From positions 1-8,640 of the forward strand of contig DRLE01000140.1 of assembly GCA_011051475.1 (NCBI GenBank): a stretch of DNA of 8,640 bases, given 5' to 3'. Below, one piece after another: positions 1 through 6,433 of the stretch; position 1 is the stretch's first letter; each line of letters begins with the position of its first letter. Origin of the DNA: Gammaproteobacteria bacterium. GTDB lineage: Bacteria > Pseudomonadota > Gammaproteobacteria > SZUA-229. The notes beneath the pieces were generated by a model. That model made no database searches. It was not told the origin of the DNA and was given only the letters and a program-made list of their open reading frames with translations. The translations under genes were made by a program, and so were the position numbers.

Positions 1-972
1 CAGGCCCAGGGTGGCGCTGATGATGATCAGCAGCAGGGTATCGCCGAAGCCCAGCCCGCTGAGGCGAAAATCGCTGTGATAGAGCAGGGCGAGACGGTGG
101 ACGGGCTCCTCAATCAGCTGCAGCGAAACCTGGGTGATAATCCAGGCCAGCAGGCCGCCGATCAGGCCATACCACAGGCCGGTGTAGAGAAAGGGGCGGC
201 GGATAAAGGCATCGGAGGCACCGATCAGCTTGGAGACCTCGATTTCCTCGCGCCGGTTCTGGATATGCAGGCGGATGGTATTGCCGATAATCAGCAGTAC
301 CGCCACTGCCAGCAGGGCGCCAATGACCCAGATAGCGCGGTTGGCGATTTCCAGGAAGGTATACAGGCGTTTTACCCATTGCACGTCCAGTTGCGCCAGC
401 TCCACCTGTTTGATTCCGCCCAGCTGTTTTACCAGCTGCGCCGCCATGTCGGGCTGGTCGGCGCGCATTCGCGGCTGCACCACCAGTACGATAGGCAGCG
501 GGTTTTCGTCGAGGTATTTCAGGGCGTCGCCAAAACCGGAGATTTCCCTGAACTGCTGCAACCCCTTGTCCTTGTCGATCAGTTCGATACGGCGGATATC
601 CTTGTGCTTTTCCAGCCGGCTTTTGAGTTTTTCCGCCTCGGCCCGGCTGATATCGGTTTTCAGGAACAGGGATATCTGTGTGGAACCGTCCCAGTCACCG
701 CTGAGCTGGGCGATATTGGACAGGGCAATAAACAGTCCCGTGGGCAGCGCCAGGGCGATGGCGATAACGGCGGCGGTCATCAGGGTGGCGACCGGCTCGG
801 CGTAAAGCCGCCCCAGGCTGGCCAGGGCGTCACGCGCATGGTTGCCCAGCCAGGGGCGCAGGCGTGCGGGTTTATGACTGGTATTGCGTGTATTGCGGCC
901 CCGGATCTGAGCACGGCCCGGCTTTCGCTCGGGCTTGCGGCTGGACTGGCGTTTGCTTTTGCGTATAGCCAT
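1..972 (-). CDS. ftsX: Cell division protein FtsX, C-terminus cut by window edge
   Basis: FtsX is the integral-membrane half of the FtsEX complex, which sits in the inner membrane at the septum and relays FtsE ATPase activity to periplasmic peptidoglycan-hydrolase activators. The frame is open for 324 codons with no stop before the edge; E. coli FtsX has about 352 residues, so roughly 25-30 C-terminal residues are missing. Visible parts are a long basic cytoplasmic tail (about residues 1-55, rich in R and K), a first membrane helix at about 62-84, a periplasmic domain to about 212 containing the family's ENPLP motif near 155-159, a second helix at about 213-233, the conserved cytoplasmic segment with KLIGA followed by the FxxRPFLY motif, a third helix at about 265-288, and the start of a fourth. 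The ATG is fixed by a good Shine-Dalgarno overlapping the ftsE stop; the gap to ftsE is 9 bases, so the two genes are co-translated. In related genomes rpoH usually follows. Confidence 0.96.
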   Translation of the reverse strand, partial: MAIRKSKRQSSRKPERKPGRAQIRGRNTRNTSHKPARLRPWLGNHARDALASLGRLYAEPVATLMTAAVIAIALALPTGLFIALSNIAQLSGDWDGSTQISLFLKTDISRAEAEKLKSRLEKHKDIRRIELIDKDKGLQQFREISGFGDALKYLDENPLPIVLVVQPRMRADQPDMAAQLVKQLGGIKQVELAQLDVQWVKRLYTFLEIANRAIWVIGALLAVAVLLIIGNTIRLHIQNRREEIEVSKLIGASDAFIRRPFLYTGLWYGLIGGLLAWIITQVSLQLIEEPVHRLALLYHSDFRLSGLGFGDTLLLIIISATLGL

Positions 973-978
973 GCGTGT

Positions 979-983
979 TCCTC
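979..983 (-). promoter_or_regulatory. Shine-Dalgarno of ftsX, overlapping the ftsE stop
   Basis: On the minus strand the ftsE stop TGA is part of TGAGGA, giving GAGGA six bases before the ftsX ATG. This decides the ftsX start and suggests coupling of ftsX translation to termination of ftsE. Confidence 0.75.
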
Positions 984-1668
984 AGGCCACGCTGTCGGCG
1001 GTAAAGGGCAGGCCGTTGTGTACGATGCGGCCATCCGCCAGACTGATGACCGGCGCGCCCATCTGCTCGATCAGGTCGAGGTCATGGCTGGCGATCAGCA
1101 CCGTGGTGCCGACCTGGTTGAAACGCGCGAACAGCTGCATGATCTCCAGTGACAGCTCCGGGTCGAGATTGCCGGTGGGCTCGTCGGCCAGCAACAGCAG
1201 CGGCTTGTGCACAATGGCGCGGGCAATACCTACGCGCTGCTGCTCACCGCCGGAAAGCGTAATCGGGTCCATCTTTTCCTTTTTCAGCAGTCCCACCTGG
1301 TTGAGCGCGGCGCGCACCCGCTTGTGAATTTCGTGCTGGCGGTAACCCTGGATAATCAGCGGCATGGCGACATTGTCGAATACCGAGCGGTCATAGAGCA
1401 GGTGATGGTTCTGGAAAATAATACCGATATTGCGACGGATATAGGGAATCTTGCGGTTGCTGATATTGTTCAGATTAACCCCGTCAAGAAAAATCTGTCC
1501 GCGCGTGGGTCGCTCGATCATGGCGATCAGTTTCAGCAGGGTGCTCTTGCCCGCCCCGGAGTGCCCGGTAAGAAAAGCCATCTGCCCCTTGCCCAGGCGA
1601 AAGCTGGTATGGCTCAGCGCCTCATGACCGCCGGGGTAGCGTTTGCTGATGTTATCGAAGTGAATCAC
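982..1668 (-). CDS. ftsE: Cell division ATP-binding protein FtsE
   Basis: FtsE is the cytoplasmic ATPase of FtsEX; it binds FtsX and connects it to the FtsZ ring. The 228-residue product has every ABC element: Walker A GHSGAGKST at 35-43, Q-loop Q86, signature LSGGEQ at 138-143, Walker B LLLLADEP at 157-164 with catalytic E163, D-loop NLD at 167-169 and switch H195. The stretch MAFLTGHSGAGKSTLLKLI is typical of FtsE rather than of LolD or MacB relatives, and ftsX follows directly. The start is a GTG; it aligns with the E. coli FtsE N-terminus (MIxF) and no ATG fits. No purine-rich Shine-Dalgarno precedes it: the upstream bases are CAGTAACCCCC, and a large inverted repeat begins 19 bases upstream. 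Separation from ftsY is 129 bases, wider than usual for this operon, because of that repeat. Confidence 0.97.
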   Translation of the reverse strand: MIHFDNISKRYPGGHEALSHTSFRLGKGQMAFLTGHSGAGKSTLLKLIAMIERPTRGQIFLDGVNLNNISNRKIPYIRRNIGIIFQNHHLLYDRSVFDNVAMPLIIQGYRQHEIHKRVRAALNQVGLLKKEKMDPITLSGGEQQRVGIARAIVHKPLLLLADEPTGNLDPELSLEIMQLFARFNQVGTTVLIASHDLDLIEQMGAPVISLADGRIVHNGLPFTADSVA

Positions 1669-1672
1669 GGGG

Positions 1673-1685
1673 GTTACTGCGTAAC
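1673..1685. repeat. Small hairpin just upstream of the ftsE start
   Basis: GTTAC-TGC-GTAAC forms a perfect 5-base-pair stem with a 3-base loop, placed only 4 bases before the ftsE GTG and touching the end of the larger GTGAATA element. If it forms in the mRNA it would occupy the place where a ribosome binding site is expected. It is short enough to arise by chance. Confidence 0.4.
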
Positions 1686-1786
1686 AGTGAATAGTGAATA
1701 GTGAATAGTGAACAGTTTTTGCTCACCGAAGGTGAGCACGTGTTGTTGCTTTTCAACTGTTCACTGTTCACTATTCGTTATTCACT
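1686..1786. repeat. GTGAATA palindromic element, copy A, in the ftsY-ftsE gap
   Basis: The left arm (1686-1717) is made of 7-base units: GTGAATA at 1687, 1694 and 1701, then GTGAACA at 1708. The right arm (1755-1786) is its reverse complement with units TGTTCAC, TGTTCAC, TATTCGT, TATTCAC. The 32-base arms match at 29 positions. Between them are 37 bases holding a second, perfect hairpin. The whole non-coding gap (1669-1797) is essentially this element plus short flanks. It resembles dispersed palindromic repeats of the REP or miniature-element kind; no ORF or transposase is associated. It lies inside a conserved operon, so a transcript through it should fold into a long stem. The hairpin is not followed by a T run in the ftsE direction, so it does not look like an intrinsic terminator. 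Confidence 0.85.
1721..1737. repeat. Perfect hairpin nested in GTGAATA element copy A
   Basis: GCTCACC-GAA-GGTGAGC is a perfect 7-base-pair stem with a 3-base loop at the centre of the larger inverted repeat. In the direction of ftsE transcription it is followed by AAAAA, not T. The same GCTCACC half reappears at 5821-5827 in copy B, so the hairpin belongs to the repeat family. Confidence 0.8.
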
Positions 1787-1797
1787 AAGATTTATCG

Positions 1798-2892
1798 TTA
1801 ATCCAGCAAAGCTTCAACAAACTCCCGCGCCCTGAATGGCCTGAGATCATTGATGCCTTCTCCCACCCCGATAAATCTTACCGGCAGTTTCAGGCTGGTG
1901 GCAATGGAAAACAGTATGCCGCCTTTGGCGGTGCCGTCGAGCTTGGTCACGGCCAGGCCGGTGAGGCCGATGCTGTCGTGGAACTGCTGTACCTGGTGCA
2001 GGGCATTCTGGCCGAAACCGGCGTCCATGACGATCAGGGTTTCGTGCGGCGCTTCGGGGTCGATCTTGCCGAGCACGCGCTTGATCTTGGCCAGCTCGTC
2101 CATCAGGTTGTCCTGGGTGTGCAGGCGGCCGGCGGTGTCGGCGATAACGATATCGATATTTTTTGAACTTGCCGAGTGTACGGCGTCAAAGATAACCGAT
2201 GCCGGGTCGGCGCCGGTGCCCTGGGCGACTACCGGTACATCATTGCGCTGGCCCCAGGTCTGCAGCTGTTCCACCGCGGCGGCGCGAAAGGTGTCACCGG
2301 CGGCCAGCAGCACGGACTTGCCCTGCTGTTTGAAATGGTGCGCCAGCTTGCCGATGCTGGTGGTTTTGCCGGCGCCATTGATGCCGACCACGAGGATAAC
2401 GAAGGGTTTGGCGCGGCTGGTATCCAGGGGCTGTTCGCAGGGCTGCAGGATGCGGGTCATGATCTCGGTCAGCTTGAGGTGCAGGGCCTCGACGTCGTTC
2501 AGCGCCTTGCGTGACAGGCTGTTTTGCAGTTCATCGATGATGGTTGTGGTAGCATCCATACCCACGTCGGCGCTGAGCAGCCGGGTTTCGAGCTCATCGA
2601 GCAGTTCCTGGTCGATCTTTTTCCTGCCCAGCAGGAAGTCGGCCATGCCATCGGCAAAGGTGCGCCGGGTTTTTTCCAGGGACTGGCTTAAGTCGGACTG
2701 ACCTGAATCGGACTGGCCTGAATCGGCGGGCGCCGGTTCCTGCTCGGTTGATGTGCGGGGCTCGGAAACAACCGGGGCTTCGGCAGGAACCGCTTCAGCA
2801 GCGGCGCTCTGCGTTGCAGCTTGTTCTGCAGGCGCCTGCTCCGGAGCCTCTGGTGTGGTTTTTTTCTGTTTGCGTTTTAGAAAGCCAAACAT
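1798..2892 (-). CDS. ftsY: Signal recognition particle receptor FtsY
   Basis: FtsY is the membrane-associated SRP GTPase that pairs with Ffh to deliver ribosomes making inner-membrane proteins to the Sec translocon. From the ATG at 2892 it has 364 residues: a short basic start (MFGFLKRKQKK), an acidic, Ala/Pro/Glu-rich A domain to about 70, then the N domain (about 75-155) and G domain. Visible GTPase motifs are GINGAGKTT at 170-178, DTFRAAA at 200-206, DTAGR at 252-256, TKLDGTAKGG at 316-325 and GVGEG at 342-346, ending with the usual DLRPF and FVEALLD. A TTG four codons upstream (2904) is in frame, but the ATG gives the standard MFGF start; neither has a strong Shine-Dalgarno. The motif DAxTGQ reads DAGFGQ at 290-295, so the usual Thr is Phe. 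ftsY leads the ftsYEX block and is divergent from the M16 genes. Confidence 0.97.
   Translation of the reverse strand: MFGFLKRKQKKTTPEAPEQAPAEQAATQSAAAEAVPAEAPVVSEPRTSTEQEPAPADSGQSDSGQSDLSQSLEKTRRTFADGMADFLLGRKKIDQELLDELETRLLSADVGMDATTTIIDELQNSLSRKALNDVEALHLKLTEIMTRILQPCEQPLDTSRAKPFVILVVGINGAGKTTSIGKLAHHFKQQGKSVLLAAGDTFRAAAVEQLQTWGQRNDVPVVAQGTGADPASVIFDAVHSASSKNIDIVIADTAGRLHTQDNLMDELAKIKRVLGKIDPEAPHETLIVMDAGFGQNALHQVQQFHDSIGLTGLAVTKLDGTAKGGILFSIATSLKLPVRFIGVGEGINDLRPFRAREFVEALLD
2679..2723 (-). repeat. 15-base tandem repeat in the FtsY acidic linker
   Basis: Units at 2694-2708 and 2709-2723 match at 14 of 15 bases, and 2679-2693 is a poorer third copy (11 of 15). They encode DSGQS-DSGQS-DLSQS at the end of the low-complexity A domain. 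Being a multiple of three, the repeat can expand or shrink without breaking the frame. The A domain is variable in length across FtsY proteins, so a large effect is unlikely. Confidence 0.7.
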
Positions 2893-3027
2893 GAGAATTC
2901 GCAACGATAAAAATAAAACGATATCCTATCATCACTGGCTGACAGTTGATAAACAAGTTTATAAAAAATAATTGAGTGAAATATCCAGTAACAAATGACG
3001 CCGATTCGGCGCGGGGCTGACCAGATA
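2893..3027. promoter_or_regulatory. Divergent promoter region between ftsY and the M16 genes
   Basis: This AT-rich spacer must hold the start signals of both blocks. Rightward, CTGACA (2939-2944) with TAAAAA (2962-2967) at 17-base spacing, or TATAAA (2960-2965) at 15, is a candidate sigma-70 promoter. Leftward I find no convincing pair. An imperfect palindrome TTGATAAAC-AA-GTTTATAA (2947-2964) overlaps the candidate promoter and could be an operator. A perfect inverted repeat CGCCGA-T-TCGGCG (2999-3011) lies 17-29 bases before the first M16 ATG and could form a small hairpin in the leader. The assignments rest on pattern only. Confidence 0.45.
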
Positions 3028-4446
3028 ATGAAAATGAAATCGATCGCGGCCATTGTCGTACTGATGACAGTGGCGCTTGGCTGGCTGCTGTTTCACAGTG
3101 AGCCGCCACTGGATGAAACGCCGGACCAGGCGGTGCATTCACACGTACTTTCCAATGGCATGAAAGTGCTGGTCATCGAAAATCACCGCGCGCCGGTGGT
3201 GGTATCCCAGGTGTGGTACCGGGTCGGCGCCAGTTACGAGCATGACGGCATCACCGGTGTTTCCCATGTGCTTGAGCACATGATGTTCAAGGGCACCGAA
3301 AAACACCCTGCCGGCGAGTTTTCCGAGATTATTGCCGCCAATGGGGGTGATGAAAATGCCTTTACCGGTCAGGATTATACGGCCTATTTCCAGAAAATCG
3401 CCAGTGATCGCCTGGAACTGTGTCTGGAACTGGAAGCCGACCGCATGCGCAACCTGCTGCTGCAGGAAAGCGAGTTCAAAAAGGAGATCGAGGTGGTGAA
3501 GGAGGAGCGCCGTTTGCGCACCGAGGACAAGCCCACCTCGCTGACCTATGAACGCTTCAATGCCGTGGCCTTTACCAACAGTCCCTACCGACGTCCCATT
3601 GTTGGCTGGATGGAAGACCTGGAAACCCTCACCATTGATGATGTACGTAACTGGTACAAAACCTGGTATGCACCGAACAATGCCACCCTGGTGGTGGCCG
3701 GTGATGTTGAAGCCGAGCAGGTTTTCCGTCTGGCCAGACAGTATTTCAGCCCGCTGCCGCGCACGCCCGTACCGCCGGTGAAACCACGCCGGGAAGCAAA
3801 ACAGTACGGTACCCGGCGCCTGAGCGTGGAGCTACCGGCGAAAGTGCCTTATCTGGTTATGGGTTACAAGGCGCCGGTTATCAAAAACGTGGAAGCTGAA
3901 TGGGAAGTCTATGCCCTGGAAGTGCTGGCCGGTGTACTGGACGGTGGCGACAGCGCGCGCCTGAGTCGCTATTTGATTCGCGGCCAGCAGATTGCCAGCA
4001 GTGCCAGCGCCAGTTATGGCATGACCGCCCTGTACGGAACACTGTTCGTGCTTTCCGGGGTGCCCAATGACGATGTCAGTATCGATGTGCTGGAATTCGC
4101 CCTGCGCGAGCAGGTCGAGCAGCTGAAAACCGAGCTGGCCGATGCTGACGAGCTGGAGCGGGTCAAGGCGCAGGTCGTGGCGGCGCAGGTTTACAAGCAG
4201 GATTCGGTGTTCTACCAGGCCATGGAAGTCGGCATGCTCGACAGCATCGGCCTGCCCTGGCAGATGAAAGACGAGTATGTTGAAAAGATCCTGGCGATTA
4301 CCCCGGAGCAGGTACAGCAGGTGGCCCGAAAATACCTGGTTGATGAAAGCCTGAGCGTCGCGGTGCTGGAGCCACTGCCTATCGATAATCAGAAGAACAA
4401 ACAGGCCAGCGAGCCGGTCATTGCAGGAGAGAGTCATGCGCAGTAA
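3028..4446 (+). CDS. M16 family zinc peptidase, catalytic member of a pair
   Basis: This is a zinc endopeptidase of the insulinase/processing-peptidase family (M16B type), anchored in or exported across the inner membrane. The 472-residue product begins MKMKS followed by a hydrophobic segment at about 5-22 without an obvious AxA cleavage site, so it may stay as an N-terminal anchor. The metal site is intact: H80-V-L-E83-H84 (the inverted HxxEH motif), with E153 and E160 downstream at the spacing expected for the third ligand. The N-terminal peptidase domain covers about 35-190 and the C-terminal M16 domain about 195-380. An in-frame ATG at 2995 would add 11 residues; I prefer 3028 because the signal-like segment then starts normally, though neither start has a good Shine-Dalgarno. 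It overlaps the next M16 gene by 11 bases. Substrate unknown; paired M16 genes beside ftsY are recalled from Pseudomonas. Confidence 0.93.
   Translation: MKMKSIAAIVVLMTVALGWLLFHSEPPLDETPDQAVHSHVLSNGMKVLVIENHRAPVVVSQVWYRVGASYEHDGITGVSHVLEHMMFKGTEKHPAGEFSEIIAANGGDENAFTGQDYTAYFQKIASDRLELCLELEADRMRNLLLQESEFKKEIEVVKEERRLRTEDKPTSLTYERFNAVAFTNSPYRRPIVGWMEDLETLTIDDVRNWYKTWYAPNNATLVVAGDVEAEQVFRLARQYFSPLPRTPVPPVKPRREAKQYGTRRLSVELPAKVPYLVMGYKAPVIKNVEAEWEVYALEVLAGVLDGGDSARLSRYLIRGQQIASSASASYGMTALYGTLFVLSGVPNDDVSIDVLEFALREQVEQLKTELADADELERVKAQVVAAQVYKQDSVFYQAMEVGMLDSIGLPWQMKDEYVEKILAITPEQVQQVARKYLVDESLSVAVLEPLPIDNQKNKQASEPVIAGESHAQ
4425..4430 (+). promoter_or_regulatory. Shine-Dalgarno of the second M16 gene
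   Basis: AGGAGA lies five bases before the ATG at 4436, inside the last codons of the first M16 gene. It selects this ATG over the in-frame TTG at 4421 and, with the overlap, points to translational coupling. Confidence 0.75.
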
Positions 4447-5803
4447 GTTACTATCAGGCCTTTCAATGACAGCGCGATTTATGTCCGGGACAAGGGGGCT
4501 GTTGCTGCTGGTACTGGTTTCATTTCAGTCACTGGCAGCGCCGCAGATACAGACCTGGCAGACCGATAACGGCGCCCATGTGCTGTTTCTGCCGGCCACG
4601 GAAATTCCCATGCTGGATGTGCGTATCGTGTTTGACGCCGGCAGCGCGCGTGATCATGGCCTCAGTGGCCTGGCGGTGTTGACCAACGGCCTGCTGGTGG
4701 AAGGCGCCGCCGGCAGGAACTCGCAGGCCATTGCAGAAGAGTTCGAGTCCGTGGGCGCGCAGGTGGATTACAGTGCGGCGCGCGACATGGCCGTGCTGGG
4801 TGTGCGCAGCCTGACCGAAGCGCGTTACCTTGAAAAGGCGCTGGCGGTGCTCAAACAGGTGCTGACGCAGCCGGACTTTCCCGAGGACGCCTATCAGCGC
4901 GAGCTCAACCGCATGAAAGTGTCGGTGAAGGCGCGCCAGCAGTCGCCGGCGGCCATTGCCAGCGAGGCCTTCTACAAGGCGCTGTACAGGGACCATCCCT
5001 ATGCCACACCGGTTTCGGGCACAAAGGAAAGCCTTGAGCGCATGACGCGCCAGGCGGTACTGGACTTCTACCGGCAGTATTATGTGGCTGCCAATGCCAC
5101 CGTGGCCATCGTCGGCAATGTCAGTCGTGAGCAGGCCGAGAAGATTGTCGCCGAGTTGCTTGCCGGCCTGCCCGCCGGCGAAAAGGCTGCGCCTCTGCCG
5201 GCGGTGAAACCACTGCAAAAGGCGGAAAAGATCGTAATCGAATACCCTTCCGCGCAGACGCATATCTATGTCGGCCAGCCGGGCGTCAAGCGGGGTGATC
5301 CGGATTACATGGCACTGTATGTGGCCAATCATATCTTCGGTGGCAGCGGTTTCGCTTCCAGGTTGATGCAGGTAGTGCGCGAAGAAAACGGCCTGGCCTA
5401 CAGTGTTTACAGCTATTTCTCACCCATGCGTGAACAGGGCCCGTTTGCCATGGGTATGCAGACCAAGAACTCGCAGACAGACCAGGCACTGGCCTTGCTC
5501 AATGAAGAGCTGGAAAAATATGTGGCCGAGGGTCCGAGCGAGGACGAGCTGGAAGCCAGCCTGAGTAATATTACCGGCGGCTTTCCACTGAATATCGACA
5601 GCAATGGCAAGCTGCTGGACTATATCGCCATGATAGGCTTCTATAATCTGCCGACCGATTATCTCGATAAGTTTATTCCCGAGGTGAGCAAGGTGACCGT
5701 CGATAAAATCAATGATGCACTGAAACGGCGGATACATCCGCAGAAGATGGTGACAGTCATTGTTGGAAAAGCAGTGAATAGAAAAGCAGTGAATAGTGAA
5801 TAA
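4436..5803 (+). CDS. M16 family protein without metal site, exported partner
   Basis: This is the second, apparently non-catalytic member of the M16 pair; such proteins usually form a heterodimer with the active member and help bind substrate. The 455-residue product has a Sec-type signal peptide (positive start, hydrophobic GLLLLVLVSF at 21-30, likely cleavage in SLAAPQ near 34), so it acts in the periplasm. Where the first protein has HVLEH, this one reads V81-L-T-N84-G85, and the third ligand position is S163, so zinc binding is lost. The C-terminal M16 domain keeps the conserved RLMQVVREENGLAYSVYS segment at about 308-325, which carries the substrate-binding Arg and Tyr. The natural end seems to be near VIVGK; the last codons (KAVNRKAVNSE) come from the GTGAATA repeat, including a perfect 15-base tandem duplication, and the stop TAA lies inside that repeat. 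Confidence 0.92.
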   Translation: MRSKLLSGLSMTARFMSGTRGLLLLVLVSFQSLAAPQIQTWQTDNGAHVLFLPATEIPMLDVRIVFDAGSARDHGLSGLAVLTNGLLVEGAAGRNSQAIAEEFESVGAQVDYSAARDMAVLGVRSLTEARYLEKALAVLKQVLTQPDFPEDAYQRELNRMKVSVKARQQSPAAIASEAFYKALYRDHPYATPVSGTKESLERMTRQAVLDFYRQYYVAANATVAIVGNVSREQAEKIVAELLAGLPAGEKAAPLPAVKPLQKAEKIVIEYPSAQTHIYVGQPGVKRGDPDYMALYVANHIFGGSGFASRLMQVVREENGLAYSVYSYFSPMREQGPFAMGMQTKNSQTDQALALLNEELEKYVAEGPSEDELEASLSNITGGFPLNIDSNGKLLDYIAMIGFYNLPTDYLDKFIPEVSKVTVDKINDALKRRIHPQKMVTVIVGKAVNRKAVNSE

Positions 5804-5853
5804 CGAATAGTGAATAGTGCGCTCACCTTTCGTGGCTAACAATAGTTAATAAC
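5767..5853 (+). repeat. GTGAATA element, copy B, spanning the M16 stop and rsmD leader
   Basis: A perfect 15-base tandem repeat AAAAGCAGTGAATAG (5767-5781 and 5782-5796) leads into 7-base units GTGAATA (5789, 5796), ACGAATA (5803) and GTGAATA (5810). The sequence AGTGAATAACGAATAGTGAA here also occurs, reverse-complemented, in the right arm of copy A, variant ACGAATA unit included, so the two copies are related. After the units comes GCTCACC (5821-5827) and an imperfect hairpin with GTGGC, a decayed form of copy A's central stem. A further degenerate arm AATAGTTAATAAC (5841-5853) matches AATAGTGAATAAC (5792-5804) at 12 of 13 bases. Copy B has the same orientation relative to transcription as copy A. 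About 37 bases are coding; the rest fill the gap before rsmD. Confidence 0.82.
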
Positions 5854-5854
5854 A

Positions 5855-6415
5855 GTGAGAACAGATAGCTGTCGCATTATCGGGGGACGCTGGCGCGGGC
5901 GTAAGGTGACTTTCAATGACGCCGAAGGGCTGCGGCCTTCGACGGACCGGGTAAGGGAAACCCTGTTTAACTGGTTACAGGCCTATGTCGCGGGCAGTCG
6001 TTGTCTGGATCTGTTTGCCGGCAGTGGTGTGCTTGGCTTCGAGGCGCTTTCGCGTGGCGCGGCCGACTGTGTTTTTGTTGAAAACAACCGCAAAACCGTG
6101 GCCGGCCTGCGGCAGAATGCCGAAAGCCTGGGCGCGGAAAATGCCGAGATCATACAGGCCGATGCCCTGCGCTGGTTGCGTGAGACAGAACCGGGCCAGC
6201 GCTTCGACCTTGTTTTTCTCGACCCGCCGTTTGCCTCCAGCCTGCTGGAGAAAAGCGCCGCCGGGCTGGAAAGCCGCGGACTGCTGGCCGAGGATGCGCT
6301 TGTTTATGTGGAGCATGCGCGCGGTGATGAAGTTGAAATACCCGTAAACTGGCAATGCCTGAAACAGAAAAAAGCCGGGCAGGTAATATACAGGCTGTAT
6401 GCCAAAACCGGCTAG
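5855..6415 (+). CDS. rsmD: 16S rRNA (guanine966-N2)-methyltransferase RsmD
   Basis: RsmD methylates N2 of G966 in 16S rRNA, using S-adenosylmethionine, on assembled small subunits in the cytoplasm. The 186-residue product has the usual family length. Seen in order are the N-terminal RIIGGRWRGRK (7-17), RPSTDRVRETLFNWL (27-41), the SAM-binding loop LDLFAGSGVLGFEALSRGA (51-69), acidic E76 after strand 2, QADALRWL (101-108) and the catalytic DPPF at 123-126. The start is GTG; upstream in frame there is only a stop (5843), and the protein begins as other RsmD do. No Shine-Dalgarno precedes it: the leader is the degenerate end of the GTGAATA element. In E. coli rsmD lies beside ftsY; here the two M16 genes separate them. 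Confidence 0.95.
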   Translation: MRTDSCRIIGGRWRGRKVTFNDAEGLRPSTDRVRETLFNWLQAYVAGSRCLDLFAGSGVLGFEALSRGAADCVFVENNRKTVAGLRQNAESLGAENAEIIQADALRWLRETEPGQRFDLVFLDPPFASSLLEKSAAGLESRGLLAEDALVYVEHARGDEVEIPVNWQCLKQKKAGQVIYRLYAKTG

Positions 6416-6433
6416 AATAGAGAAACTTTCCAG

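Noticed and set aside
76..1152. A 358-codon open frame on the plus strand
   Set aside because: It lies antisense and codon-register to codon-register over ftsX and part of ftsE, whose products are clearly recognisable; its translation is Gln/Gly-rich without any known motif, as expected of a GC-rich shadow.
1687..1714. Regular repeats suggesting a tiny CRISPR-like array
   Set aside because: The units are 7 bases, directly adjoining, without spacers, and mirrored as an inverted repeat; no cas genes are present.
1718..1740. Hairpin with a TTTTT run as an intrinsic terminator
   Set aside because: On the plus strand the T run is before the stem, and on the minus strand the stem is followed by A; neither orientation has a T tail after the stem.
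1850..2701. A 283-codon open frame on the plus strand opposite ftsY
   Set aside because: Ser/Arg/Leu-rich low-complexity translation with no domain; entirely antisense to the strongly conserved FtsY G domain.
2893..2904. TTG start four codons upstream for ftsY
   Set aside because: The ATG at 2892 gives the family-typical MFGF start, and no Shine-Dalgarno supports the TTG.
4529..5332. A 267-codon open frame on the minus strand, and a similar 201-codon one at 3832-4437
   Set aside because: Both are antisense to the M16 genes; His/Arg/Leu-rich composition and no motif.
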